Source: Undaria pinnatifida (lineage: Eukaryota; Sar; Phaeophyceae; Laminariales; Alariaceae). From it: DNA of 64,000 nucleotides. How positions within the stretch are numbered: the first letter of the stretch is position 1; every line of letters begins with the position of its first letter. Below the pieces are notes generated by a model. That model was not told where the DNA came from, searched no databases, and saw nothing but the letters and a program-made list of their open reading frames with translations. Shown piece after piece: positions 53,420-62,539 of the stretch. The stretch covers positions 22,316,454 to 22,380,453 of the forward strand of contig JABAKD010000002.1 in NCBI GenBank assembly GCA_012845835.1. The letters are read 5' to 3'. The position numbers were made by a program, and so were the translations under genes.

Positions 53420-53665
53420 CGGACCTGTCAATACCCAAGCGGTTTCATTTCTTGGGGATACGAGGGAGAGTATTTTTTATGTTTCAAGTTCAACATGGGG
53501 AAAGTCTGAAAAAGTTCATTTTTATGGTGGATGGTGGGATTTGAACCAACGACCCAAAAAAAACATGAGCTGTCGACGATGCCATTTATTTGTTGGGGAA
53601 TTAGTGGAGCATTGGTCCGTTTGACCACTTGCAAAAGGTTAACCAATAGCTTACCCAAACTGACC
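53420..53665 (-). repeat. SINE C, single unit, minus strand
   Basis: CGGACCTGTCAATACCCAAG, TGGTGGGATTTGAACCAACG (B-box complement), GCTGTCGACGATGCCATTTA, GTCCGTTTGACCACTTGCAA and ACCAATAGCTTACCCAAACT follow the SINE C unit at 44.7-45.3 kb. Confidence 0.78.
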
Positions 53666-53667
53666 CT

Positions 53668-53860
53668 TGTTGGTGGCGTTGTTGTTCTCACATTAACTCG
53701 CATCATCAAGACTTTAAGTCCGTGGTCACAGGACAGGCTCCAGTCACTCTGGAGCTAAGGAATATATATTATACCCCAGAGAAAAACACAAACAACCCAA
53801 GGTGGTACACGCATAATATATCCTTGCCTTGTAACACAGCACTAAGTAAGGTACACGCCT
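53668..53860 (-). repeat. AAC1 fragment, minus strand
   Basis: GTTGTTGTTCTCACATTAAC, TCCGTGGTCACAGGACAGGC, CAGTCACTCTGGAGCTAAGG and CCCAAGGTGGTACACGCATA. Distal part lost. Confidence 0.78.
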
Positions 53861-54081
53861 GTACCCTGCATAATTTCCTGGGCCAAGTAAAGCAATGTGT
53901 GTCGCGGAATTAGGGATCTTTTCTAAGGAATGCCATGTGGTTCCAGTCTCTCTAATGAGTCCCGACGATTTTCGTGTTGTGAGGAGTGCAGCAGCGGTGC
54001 TTCTGTTACGTTTGAACTTTTTATTTCTGCCCTTCTCCATTCCTAGACGTAACTCACATCCGGGGTCACCAAGCACAGGCT

Positions 54082-54235
54082 CCAAGCTTTCCCCCCACTA
54101 CGGTACGGTACGCGGCTTCATTTTTATCGCGAGAAGGCTTCATTCAGCGATTCTTCCCTCTTCGACTCGCATCGAATAATTGTGCTTACCCACGCTATAA
54201 AGCGCTTTCGGCGGTCGGTCTCTAGAAATCTCCAT
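54082..54235 (-). repeat. SINE B body fragment, minus strand
   Basis: CCCCCCACTACGGTACGGTA, TTTTTATCGCGAGAAGGCTT, TTCCCTCTTCGACTCGCATC, CCCACGCTATAAAGCGCTTT correspond to 21580-21690. Head missing. Confidence 0.65.
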
Positions 54236-54240
54236 GACAT

Positions 54241-54480
54241 AGTTGTTGTTGTTGTTGTTCTCACATTAACTCGCATAATCAAGTCCGTGGTCACAGGACA
54301 GTCACAGGACAGGCTCCAGTCACTCTGAAGCTGAGGAATACCCCAGGGAAAACACACACAATCCAAGGTGGAACACGCATATAATATATCACAGCTGACG
54401 CAATTCACGCCTCCACCAGAAACATATAAAAAGGAAATCGGGAGTCAGTCTACGATGTGCCAGGTCCATGCCGGTGCATA
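54241..54480 (-). repeat. AAC1 copy, minus strand
   Basis: (TTG)n at 54242-54258, then CTCACATTAACTCGCATAAT; the GTCACAGGACA block is duplicated in tandem; then CGCCTCCACCAGAAACATAT, GGAGTCAGTCTACGATGTGC and CCGGTGCATACGTCTCAC. Confidence 0.83.
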
Positions 54481-54489
54481 CGTCTCACT

Positions 54490-55400
54490 TGTTGTTGTTG
54501 TTCTCACATTAACTCGCATAATCAAGTCCGTGGTCACAGGAAGGCTGCTGTCACTCTGGAGCTGAGGAATACCCCAGGGAAAAACACACACAACCCACGG
54601 TGGTACACGCATATATCACAGCTGACGCAATTCATGCCTCCACCAGAAACATATAAAAGTGAAATCGGGAGTCAGTCTACGATGTGCCAGGTCCAGGCCG
54701 GTGCATACATACGTCTCACTACTCACGCCTGGAGAAACCAAATATTCCGATTGCCACCCAAGGAAGACCTACACGTATTATCTATCACTAATCATACGCA
54801 CGACAGGCATAAGTCAATTGGAGAAAAAGAAACAAGGAAAAGAAAAGAAGATAAAGGAAAGGAAAGAAAAGAGAAGAAAAAACGAAACAAGACGAAAAAG
54901 GCAAGCAAAGAGAAGAAAAAGACAAGAAAACCAAGAAAAGACAAGAAGACAGGAAAGCAAGGAAAGAAGAAGAGTTACTACTCACGCCTGGAGAAACCAA
55001 ATATTCCGATTGCCACCCAAGGAAGACTACCACGTATATATTACACGTATTAATAGTATCTATCACTACGCATACGCACGACAGACGTAAGTCAATTGGG
55101 GAAAAGAAACAAAGAAAAGAAAAAAAGATAAAGGAGAGGAAAGAAAAGAGAAAAAAACGAAACAAAACAAAAAAGGCAAGAAAAGAGAAGAAAATGACTA
55201 TTAATAGAAGAGCAAAAGACAATGAGACAAAAAGAGGAAGCAAGGCAAGGAAAAAAGAGGATGAAAAAGAAAAAGGAAAAAGAAAAGAAAGAAAAATGTA
55301 ATACTACGTAGCAGAACCTAGTTTGAACCCCTGACTGCAACCTTACATGGCATCTGCTGTGTTCCAGTATTATCACACCGAGACGACCCCGCCCAACGCA
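54490..55400 (-). repeat. AAC1, longest copy, with tRNA-like head
   Basis: From the tail: (TTG)n, CTCACATTAACTCGCATAAT, the common body to GCCGGTGCATACATACGTCT, CACTACTCACGCCTGGAGAA, AAGTCAATTGGAGAAAAAG, a purine-rich tract, a second partial body copy (54975-55100), another purine tract, then at 55395-55310 (minus strand) GTCGTCTCGGTGTGATAATA and GTCAGGGGTTCAAACTAGG, an A-box/B-box pair. This suggests a tRNA-derived SINE with an expanded internal polypyrimidine (minus strand) region and an internal duplication. Confidence 0.75.
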
Positions 55401-56240
55401 CAAAATTCAGAATTTAAATATTAGTCTACCAGGTACACTATACCTGTGGAATAAAAAAAAGATATTCACGGGGGACGTTCCCTGCCACCCCAGCGACCCA
55501 GCGACCAGCGACCAGCGAATGCCCACGCTGCTAGTCACTGCGCGTGACGCCCGTTCAAGGAGTACGGGAGCGCCCCGATGTTGAAACAGCACTGCACTCG
55601 CGCTTCGTACCGGTACAGTAAACGTCCTCACACCGAGACGGGCAATTTTGTACAGAGGTTATCGTACAGAGGCCATAAAAAGTCGGGGAGGATATGTTAT
55701 CCTCCCCTTTGTCGGCGTGATCACCTGCATATTCCAAAGAAGGTACTTACTTGCAGTAGAGCAGCACTTGCGCTTGGAGCTCTTCGCAGACATACTGCAG
55801 TAGTAGTAGATAGCAGCACAACTGCTGGGTTTCCTTGAAGGCAGTGCTACAAACCCAGAAAAAGAGAGCGCGATGCGAACAACAGCAGTGCATCGGTGTG
55901 GATTATCTTGGGTGCACTTGAGCTTGGTGGTGGTGGGCTTCATCGTGAAAGCTTCGTCAGCTTCGTTTCTGCCCGTCGTCGCGGGTGTACTGATTGGCGG
56001 GGTACTTGGACGGGTATCCAAACGGCACCAGGTACGCGCGCAATCGCACAACTCGAAATGTGGTTGCAGCATATTGATGTACCCGTACATGTGTTGCCTC
56101 TTGGTACTGGGTACTCCTATCGGTGTTATACATGTGACAATCACCACAGGTACTTTCCTGGTTCCAAGTACCGCTTTTTGGTACCTGACGCTGGTATGAT
56201 ATTTGAAATGCATCCGTGGAATCCACTCTTCTGGCTACAG
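55401..56240. other. Spacer with a perfect hairpin
   Basis: No gene recognised. A GCGACCCA/GCGACCA microtandem lies at 55492-55517. The hairpin is listed separately. Confidence 0.45.
55685..55707. other. Perfect hairpin, 10-bp stem, 3-nt loop
   Basis: GGGGAGGATA, loop TGT, TATCCTCCCC. No T-run or gene context indicates a function. Confidence 0.85.
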
Positions 56241-56822
56241 CAGTAGGGGAGCCTATATAAGGCGGTCTGAATAAGGCGGTCGTTCGAGATAGGGCAGTCG
56301 AAAACTGCTTGACACGACAGAAGATGCGAATAGGGCGGATACCGCCCTATATAGCAACGAACCCTATATAAGGCGGTAGCCGCCTATTCCGGGCGCCTAC
56401 CGCCCTATTTAGGGCCTTACCCAATAAGCTAGCATCTATTTTGGCTTATATTGGCTTCTTGAGCCTATGGAAAAGCTTATGTCCGAGCGAGCGTAGCCAA
56501 CATGCCGTCCTTGAAAATTAGTTATAAAATAGCTTACGTGAGAGCATAACTAGGCAAATCGAGCATAAAATGGTTATGCCCGCCCCCATTTCGGGTGTAT
56601 ATATATGTGCGTCTGATTGTCTGGCAGCACGGTGGAGACGCCAAATGGGTGGCCGCACGGAAATAATACAAACTCACGAGGCTTAATTACACTTATTGTC
56701 GGCTCTGATTATCGCGACATTGGACGGTCCCACATAAGAACACATAAACACGCGAAGGATGAGTACGTACCACATCTTAGCTTCTAACGCTGACGCCGGG
56801 TACGATCTGTGGCGATTCTGGC

Positions 56823-57020
56823 ATGACATTAGGCTTATTATTTATGCTGCCGCGTTGGTATTATGTTGCAAAGGACATCGCGTTGATTCAGTCATCCTCC
56901 GCGTTGTTCATGGAACGGATATTTTCTATTCTGCGCGCTTGTATGGACGAGAGGCAGGAGTCTAGCTTCAGTGACCGTATTGCAGCATCCGCTCTTTTGA
57001 AGTACTTACTGTACAAAAGG
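56823..57020 (+). pseudogene. hAT-type transposase C-terminal (dimerisation) fragment
   Basis: The + frame contains SSALFMERIFSILRACMDER then QESSFSDRIAASALLKYLLY and a basic RGRGK end. It resembles the hAT C-terminal dimerisation region, where a serine pair and ERxFS motif precede an R-rich helix. The catalytic DDE core and BED finger were not found upstream, so this is a 5'-truncated relic; a stretch at 57540-57730 might be a separate piece. Function in the intact protein: transposase oligomerisation. Confidence 0.6.
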
Positions 57021-57224
57021 GGACGGGGAAAGCAGCATTGCGTCGTGCGGAGTGCGGGGGTGCTGGGTAGTCCGCTCTGTTTGGCTGGCTCGCTAGCTCT
57101 GTTTTTGCTGTCGAGTTTCGAGTACATGTAGCTCTAGAGAGTTCAAGAAAGTTTTCCAATTGACATAGTGGTGCGGTGGTATGGAAAAGGCAGCAAGGCA
57201 CTGTGCGCACAGTGCTGTACCTGG

Positions 57225-57365
57225 TATATTAGTCTATAAAAATAAAATTACACTCCGCTGTGAGATCGGATATTTTGTCGAAACTCATCTTCGCACGCTG
57301 TGTGTGATACTCCGATCGCGCGTATTACGGGTTGTGTGTTAAGGATATAGGTCCTGTATATATAT
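57225..57365 (-). repeat. FB foldback, left-arm fragment inside the hAT-like element
   Basis: GTCTATAAAAATAAAATTAC, ACTCCGCTGTGAGATCGGAT, GAAACTCATCTTCGCACGCT, GTGATACTCCGATCGCGCGT, TTAAGGATATAGGTC. A GTACCTGGTATATTAG stretch directly precedes it. Confidence 0.82.
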
Positions 57366-57878
57366 GGACACAACACACAACAGCAGCACAGTAGTAGTAT
57401 GATACGAAGTACGGACGTAAATATATATTTCAAAGTATATAGTCTAGGAGTATGGACTTCGTAGTCTATACGGAGTATATATTTTACAGCACTGACACAC
57501 CTGCACCTGCCATGTGGCTTGTAGAAAAAAAAACAATTAGTCTAGCCGAAGAACTGACGTTTCACGAGCTTATCGACGACAAGCAAGGATGCCCAACGAG
57601 TGTTAGACGAGCAAACACGCTTTTATCGAACAAATATCAAGCTAGAGATGGAACAAAGAGCGAGCATAAGTCGAGCTTATCCGCGCAAATCTGGCATAAA
57701 TCGCGAGCTTATTTCCAGTTTTAAAGCCTAGGCCCGCTAAAAAGAAGAAAGCTTGTACCTGGTATCAGAGAATAAAAAAGCTTCTCGGGTAAGGCCCTAG
57801 CCCTATTCAGAGCGGCTACCGCCCTATCCACGGCCTACTTTCGCCTCCATATCAGTATAAAACCTCGCTCTGGTGTGT

Positions 57879-58301
57879 GAGGAAGTAGACTTAAATTGTT
57901 GCACAACAAATGCTACTCGAGTTATTTCCTTCTAAACTCGTTTTTCCACCACCTACTCCCCCACTTAACCTGACATATTTCCCAGTTTATGTTAGGAACC
58001 CCTATGTGATACCTAGTATCCAACGCGACTTTTTCGGTATTGGAGTGACTTGCAATGATCCTACAAGTATGCGTTGCTCTCATCGTTGTTTTCAAGTGAT
58101 TGAGTTTTACAGGTTCTTGAATTGTGAGATAATCCCTTTTTCTTTTTCTTTTTCTGGGAAAGACGGTGAGAATCAAACCAGCGACTTAACTGTTCATATT
58201 TTCACATCCTGTCTGCGACGCTATTGTGAGGAAGTAGACTAAAAATGTTGCACAGCTACTCGAGTTATTCCCTTCTAAACTCGTTTTTCCACCACCGGTG
58301 C
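57879..58301. repeat. 75-bp direct repeats flanking a tRNA-like insert
   Basis: GTGAGGAAGTAGACTTAAAT...TTCCACCACC at 57879-57953 is repeated at 58227-58301 with small changes. Between them the minus strand carries GGTTTGATTCTCACC, a B box, and a pyrimidine-rich tail. This may be a SINE insertion with tandem duplication. Confidence 0.6.
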
Positions 58302-58405
58302 TGCTTTTGAGCGAGGTATAGGCAGCAGTATCACATCCCTACTGCTGTTGTTGCTGCTGCGAGAACACACACCCCTAGCACACAACGAACAGAGGGATAC
58401 GCACG

Positions 58406-58894
58406 ATGCCCTGTGCAGCAGGCAAACTGTGTTGGGTTCCAGCCCGCACCCCCGAGGGCCCTGACGGCCACGAATGTCGCGGAAAATGCAGTGGTCGACT
58501 GCACGGAATCTGTGGTGAAGCCGATCCGGACTGCGACAACCCAATGCAGTGCGTCTGCCATGATTGCCTTGCCGCCAAGCGATCTTCGAAGGGCAAGCGC
58601 AAGGCGGTCAAACCCCAGGCGGAAAAGCGCAAGGCGTCAGACACAGACGGTGTTGGTGATACGACGGGGCACGGGGGCGGTGCCCCCCCAGCCTACGTGG
58701 AACTTCCGTCGCACTTCGTTTATCTGGAGAGCGCAGCGGAGGCGTGCGGCAATGGCGATGCCTCCTTATATCTGCAGAAGACCAGGATGTCGTTCATCAA
58801 AGCGCATGCCTCTAAGCCAGTGCAGCAGGCAGACATGAGGCAATTTTGTGAGCCTCAACAAGGCCAAGGGGGGGGGCACAGCGGAGGACTGTAG
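58406..58894 (+). CDS. PHD-like zinc-finger protein of a hAT-like element
   Basis: ATG at 58406 opens 162 codons. Residues 3-52 or so carry C-x5-C, then CRGKCSGRLHGIC (C-x3-C-x4-H-x2-C), then 14 residues and CHDC (C-x2-C): a C4HC3 PHD/treble-clef layout binding two zincs. A basic linker (KRSSKGKRKAVKPQAEKRKA) suggests nuclear localisation or DNA contact. The C-terminal helix contains EACGNGDASLYLQKTRMSFI and KAHASKPVQQADMRQF. A clear homologue lies in the neighbouring element (60924-61467), so this looks like a transposon-encoded accessory protein rather than a host gene; function is inferred. Low-complexity GGxG end. Start chosen because the homologue starts at the same place (MP-C). Confidence 0.7.
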   Translation: MPCAAGKLCWVPARTPEGPDGHECRGKCSGRLHGICGEADPDCDNPMQCVCHDCLAAKRSSKGKRKAVKPQAEKRKASDTDGVGDTTGHGGGAPPAYVELPSHFVYLESAAEACGNGDASLYLQKTRMSFIKAHASKPVQQADMRQFCEPQQGQGGGHSGGL

Positions 58895-58956
58895 TGCAGT
58901 ACAGTAGTCAGTACAGTATTACAGTGCCGTAGATTAGGTTGGAGCTCTGTTATGAA

Positions 58957-59156
58957 TGTGTAGCGAGGACCGCCGATAGGGACAGCTCACGCTACCGCTA
59001 TAGTGGGACCCGGGACACGCCAGCTAGCGCTGCGTTGCGAAAGCAATTGAGTTAAATCGACACACGATGCGTATGAAAATACGTGGAAGTGTGGTGAGCT
59101 TGAGCTTTCTTTTTCCCCATCCGCCGGAAGACAGAAAAAAAAAAAAAAAAAAAAAA
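58957..59156 (+). mobile_element. PA1 poly(A) retroposon, 5'-truncated
   Basis: GTAGCGAGGACCGCCGATAG, GACACGCCAGCTAGCGCTGC, ATGAAAATACGTGGAAGTGT, CCATCCGCCGGAAGACAG and a tail of more than 20 A. Confidence 0.87.
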
Positions 59157-59697
59157 ATGTAGCAGAGCAAAGACGTCTCTCCATACACAACAGAGTAGTA
59201 CGGCAGTGTGTATCTTCTCTGGGTGGAGTGCGTCTTTGGCGGGCTCTGTCGCCCGCAGCTCAATTAATATTATACTTCTCGACATGCAAAGTTCGTGTGC
59301 ACCCGTCTGCTCTGCTGTGCTTTGGTGTGTATTTGACACCACACGTATGTACTGGGTTCAGCACTGGTACTGCCGCAGCGCTGCACCTTCCTTCTCCGAG
59401 CATACGTATGGCATCCCTCTTCGTGACGCCCTCTGGGTCATCTTCTGGGTCAAAGGCACTCTGTGCCGTACCTTAACCCCTTGAGAGCCCCAAAAACCCT
59501 CCCTACACTCATACCAAGTAATCTGGTCTCCATGTGGGGACTGCGGTGCTAAAGGGGTTAAAAGGCTGTATGCACTGAATAGGGCGGTTACCGCCTTATT
59601 GGGATATCACCAAAAGCCCAATAGGGCGGTCAACCCCCCTAACTTCAATAGGGCGATCTTTCGAGATAGGGTGGTCAAAATCTCGGTGCACTATACC

Positions 59698-59800
59698 ACC
59701 TGGGGTATTCCTCAGCTCCAGAGTGTCTGGAGCCTGTCCTGTGACCACGGACTTGATTATGCGAGTTAATGTGAGAACAACAACAACAACAACAACAACA
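59698..59800 (+). repeat. AAC1, 3' end, plus strand
   Basis: CCTGGGGTATTCCTCAGCTC, GGAGCCTGTCCTGTGACCAC, GGACTTGATTATGCGAGTTA, ATGTGAGAAC and (AAC)n. 5'-truncated insertion 26 bp from the right end of the hAT-like element. Confidence 0.88.
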
Positions 59801-59839
59801 ACCGCCTTATATAGGCCCCCCCACTGTACGTACTTCCAG

Positions 59840-60271
59840 TCTATAGTCGTGAGTCGTTGTTGTTGTTGTCTCACATTATCTCTTGTCACAACTCAAGAGT
59901 CCGTGGTCACACAAAGGTCCTGGAGCCCTAGGAAGATCCGAAAACCCAAATGAAATCAAAATGCGTCCGGGAAATACTACGCTTTCCCACCTGAACCGCA
60001 CGATATGAAGGCGCACAAGTGAAATGATCCAATGTGCAAACCGAACTCAAATGGCCGCAGGTATCCACTCAACTGCAGCATAGAAGAGTTCCTCCGTTCC
60101 CACAACTAACCAACTCGCGGCTACAAACTACAGAGGTTGGGCTGCCTGCACCGTACGAACCGCACGGTAATCGTGAGTATAGACGAACGCGCCTGCTGTC
60201 TGGAGTGCTGTCAGAGTGACGACGCGCGGGTAGGCAATGAAAAAATCGCAAACGAACCGAAAACCATCTAC
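59840..60271 (-). repeat. AAC2 copy, minus strand
   Basis: (TTG)n at 59855-59868, then TCTCACATTATCTCTTGTCA, AGAGTCCGTGGTCACACAAA, AATGCGTCCGGGAAATACTA, GAACCGCACGGTAATCGTGA and TCTGGAGTGCTGTCAGAGTG. Matches 52980-53418 in opposite orientation. Confidence 0.8.
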
Positions 60272-60923
60272 AAGTAGATGGCCCTCTATAGTGGCATATA
60301 GGGGCAAGACCAAATGGTGCCACCATTCGGGGCAGCGCCACTATTCGATATAGCATGATAGTGGCACTATTGCCACTATTGCAAGGCCAATAGTGGCAAT
60401 TTTGCCACTATATCGAATAAGAAGCTTCGATGTTCACGATATCGACAGCGGTTCATTGAATCTACACTCGCATGCGCTGTTACATGCGGGTAAAGCCGTG
60501 TACTGCTGCACTCCTCGTGGTTGAGCATTTGTGTGCAGCAGCAGTATCCGCATGAAACACATGAAATGACACTTGGTTATCCAAGGGTCGCCGAGCCTTC
60601 TGCGGTCAAAACCTACAGTATTTTCATTTTTTAGTGCAGGCAGACCACCGAAACCACGCCCAAACGTGCTGAAGGAGGCACATCATTTGTGTTTTGCCCG
60701 GCGGGCCATGTAACATGGGGTTCAACACACGCAGAAGAAATGACAACAGATAGTAACGCAGAGACGCGAACAACTGAAGCAACCAAGCTTAAAGAGCCAA
60801 ACGCTCTCCACCCCGGCGCATCAACCCAACCGCCACGATGCTCTGCAACTACGTACGAGCACTTTTGGTGTAGGCGTCAGCCGACTGATTGCACTAGGAG
60901 TCGGCAAACGTGCTAATGTCCAT

Positions 60924-61467
60924 CTACCATGCCGGTCTGGCGGAGTGCGCTGCGAAGAACACCATCTTCGCCTTGCGGAGGTAATGACCGGCTTTGCCAA
61001 TGCCACACGACTCTGCGTACTGTTCTAGAAGACCAAAAAGTTCAGCCAGTTCCGCGAACGACGGTAGCGCCTTCTTCCCCCCATCCCCCGCGCTCTCAGA
61101 ACCTTTGGCATTGTCTGGCTCGTCGTCACTGTCCGCCTCTTCCTCGTACGTGTTGTTAACCTTCTCCATGAAAATCTCTTCTGCGTCTTTAGACAGAGTG
61201 TCGGCAAACTCGGCTTGCTCCTCCAACCCGGCCCATTCCTCCACGGCCTTCGACGCACGCTTAGGCTGATTCGAGGAGTCGGGTGTCTTTTGCTTCTTGG
61301 CGATGCACGGGTTGCAGACGCGGTGTATCTCTCTGCCGCCCTCCTCCTCTGGTTCACCACATATTCCATGAAGCCGGCCACCACAGCCAAGGCGACATCC
61401 GTGGCCGTCTTTCTCTCCCAGTGGTTGGTTTGGGAGTACACAGTTCTAGGTCCGCGCAGACTGGCAT
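60924..61467 (-). pseudogene. PHD-like zinc-finger protein, second copy, broken
   Basis: Minus-strand ATG at 61467 starts MPVCADLELC (C-x5-C). A frameshift near 61410 leads to DGHGCRLGCGGRLHGICGEP (C-x3-C-x4-H-x2-C), 14 residues, then CNPC. An acidic middle follows (DTLSKDAEEIFMEKVNNTYE, EEEADSDDEPDNAKGSE), then FGLLEQYAESCGIGKAGHYL and RKAKMVFFAAHSARPAW, ending at TAG (60924-60926) where the first copy has Gln in QQADMRQF. Spacing in the finger is identical to the 58406 protein. The acidic insertion makes it longer. Confidence 0.7.
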
Positions 61468-61602
61468 GATACGTGTGGCGCCCACTGCTGAAGGTGCGTG
61501 TGGGCAGGTGTGGTCCAGCAGTAATGGGGGCCCGCTGTTTGGAACTGCCACTATTGGGTGTGTGAGATGCCCGACATGCCACTATTGAGGGCCCCGTCCT
61601 CA

Positions 61603-61689
61603 ATAGTTGTTGTTGTTGTTGTTGTTGTTGTTCTCACATTAACTCGCATAATCAAGTCCGTGGTCACAGGACAGGCTCCAGTCACTCTT
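61603..61689 (-). repeat. AAC1 3' fragment inside the second TIR element
   Basis: (TTG)n at 61606-61630, CTCACATTAACTCGCATAAT, TCCGTGGTCACAGGACAGGC, CAGTCACTCT. Strongly 5'-truncated. Confidence 0.87.
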
Positions 61690-61796
61690 AGTGGGAAAGT
61701 GCCACTATATCGGGTTGAAATTTTGCCAGGATATTTTTATGCCACTATTCAGGGCACTTCACTATTCAGGTTGCCACTATAAAGGGCCACCTACTG

Positions 61797-62253
61797 TTAG
61801 GTCTGGGACTGGAAGTCGATTTGACCCAAAAAAATGGCAGATCTATTCCGAGGGCCAACGCCCGAATGGGTAGGGTGGACCGTAACTGGACCAAGTCCGG
61901 CGGAAGGCCATCTCCCATGGCCAGGGGTTTTGTTAGTGGGTGAGCTTGCGCAAGTCCCACACTACCCGGAAAGATGACATTCCGGGTGGCTATCTCCACC
62001 GAAACTGACCCTCCGGGGACAGGCCGGGTCGACATACACACGCACCCGTATACAACGGCAGCTTGCGCTGCCGGGGTTGTAACGAAGACCACTGATGGGG
62101 ACAGCTTACGCTATACCTACAATGGGACCCGAAGGGTGCGCCAGCTAGCGTTGGGCTGCGAAAGCAACTGAGTTAAATCGACACACGATGCGTATGAAAA
62201 TACGTGGAAGTGTGGTGAGCTAAAGCTTTATTTTTCCCCATCCGCCGGAGGAT

Positions 62254-62278
<25 letters not shown>
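61797..62278 (+). mobile_element. PA1 poly(A) retroposon, longest copy
   Basis: Possible 5' start at TTAGGTCTGGGACTGGAAGT, then GGGTAGGGTGGACCGTAACT, CCACACTACCCGGAAAGATG, GGGTGGCTATCTCCACCGAA, ACAGCTTACGCTATACCTAC, GCGCCAGCTAGCGTTGGGCT, ATACGTGGAAGTGTGGTGAG, CATCCGCCGGAGGATA and an A23-like tail. No A/B boxes recognised, so whether it is a SINE or a LINE 3' end is unclear. A related start motif (CAGTTAGGCCTGGGACTGG, minus strand) lies at about 63920-63940. Confidence 0.8.
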
Positions 62279-62285
<7 letters not shown>

Positions 62286-62539
62286 TCTATTCGGCGAAAA
62301 CCACCAAAAAATCCGAAAAAATGTCTCGGAGAAAAAAATTGCAAACACTGTTTTTACTTGGTTTTAGACTGAAATAATGTTTGACAGGGTATTACAAAAT
62401 ACGCAACACAGGAGGCGAGTTGGATCCTGAAATTCAACAGACACGTTTAATCAGTGTAAACGGAGGGAAGCACGGATTATTCTGAATTTTCCGTTGTATT
62501 TTGAAGTCTAATCGGACGGAAATGTGCGGGAAAACTCGT
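62279..62539. other. AT-rich spacer
   Basis: Nothing recognised. Confidence 0.5.

Larger units (their letters stand above)
56241..59826 (+). mobile_element. hAT-like TIR DNA transposon, heavily interrupted
   Basis: The left terminus CAGTAGGGGAGCCTATATAA (56241) and right terminus (reverse complement CAGTGGGGGGGCCTATATAA, ending 59826) are inverted repeats of about 26 bp. Both ends carry many AGGGCGGT / ACCGCCCT subterminal repeats, and TTCGAGATAGGG occurs near both. Such subterminal clusters and CAGTG/CAGTA-type ends are usual for hAT elements. Inside are a hAT-like C-terminal fragment and a zinc-finger ORF, plus FB, PA1 and AAC1 insertions. An inverted subterminal block also sits at 57775-57850, so two copies could be overlaid. 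Flanks GGCTACAG and TACGTACT do not match, so no 8-bp duplication is seen. Confidence 0.7.
60272..61796 (-). mobile_element. Second TIR transposon with zinc-finger gene (GCCACTAT subterminal repeats)
   Basis: The left end AGTAGATGGCCCTCTATAGT and right end (reverse complement CAGTAGGTGGCCCTTTATAG) are terminal inverted repeats of about 24 bp. GCCACTAT or ATAGTGGC occurs about a dozen times within 150-200 bp of the ends. The only gene found is the zinc-finger ORF on the minus strand. An AAC1 fragment interrupts the right end at 61603-61689. At 1.5 kb it is too short for a transposase and is non-autonomous. No matching flanking duplication seen. Confidence 0.72.

Noticed and set aside
54457..55243. 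Lys/Arg-rich and Phe-rich ORFs of 140-200 codons
   Set aside because: Translations of the A/G-rich tracts in AAC1; sequence is shared by a non-coding SINE family.
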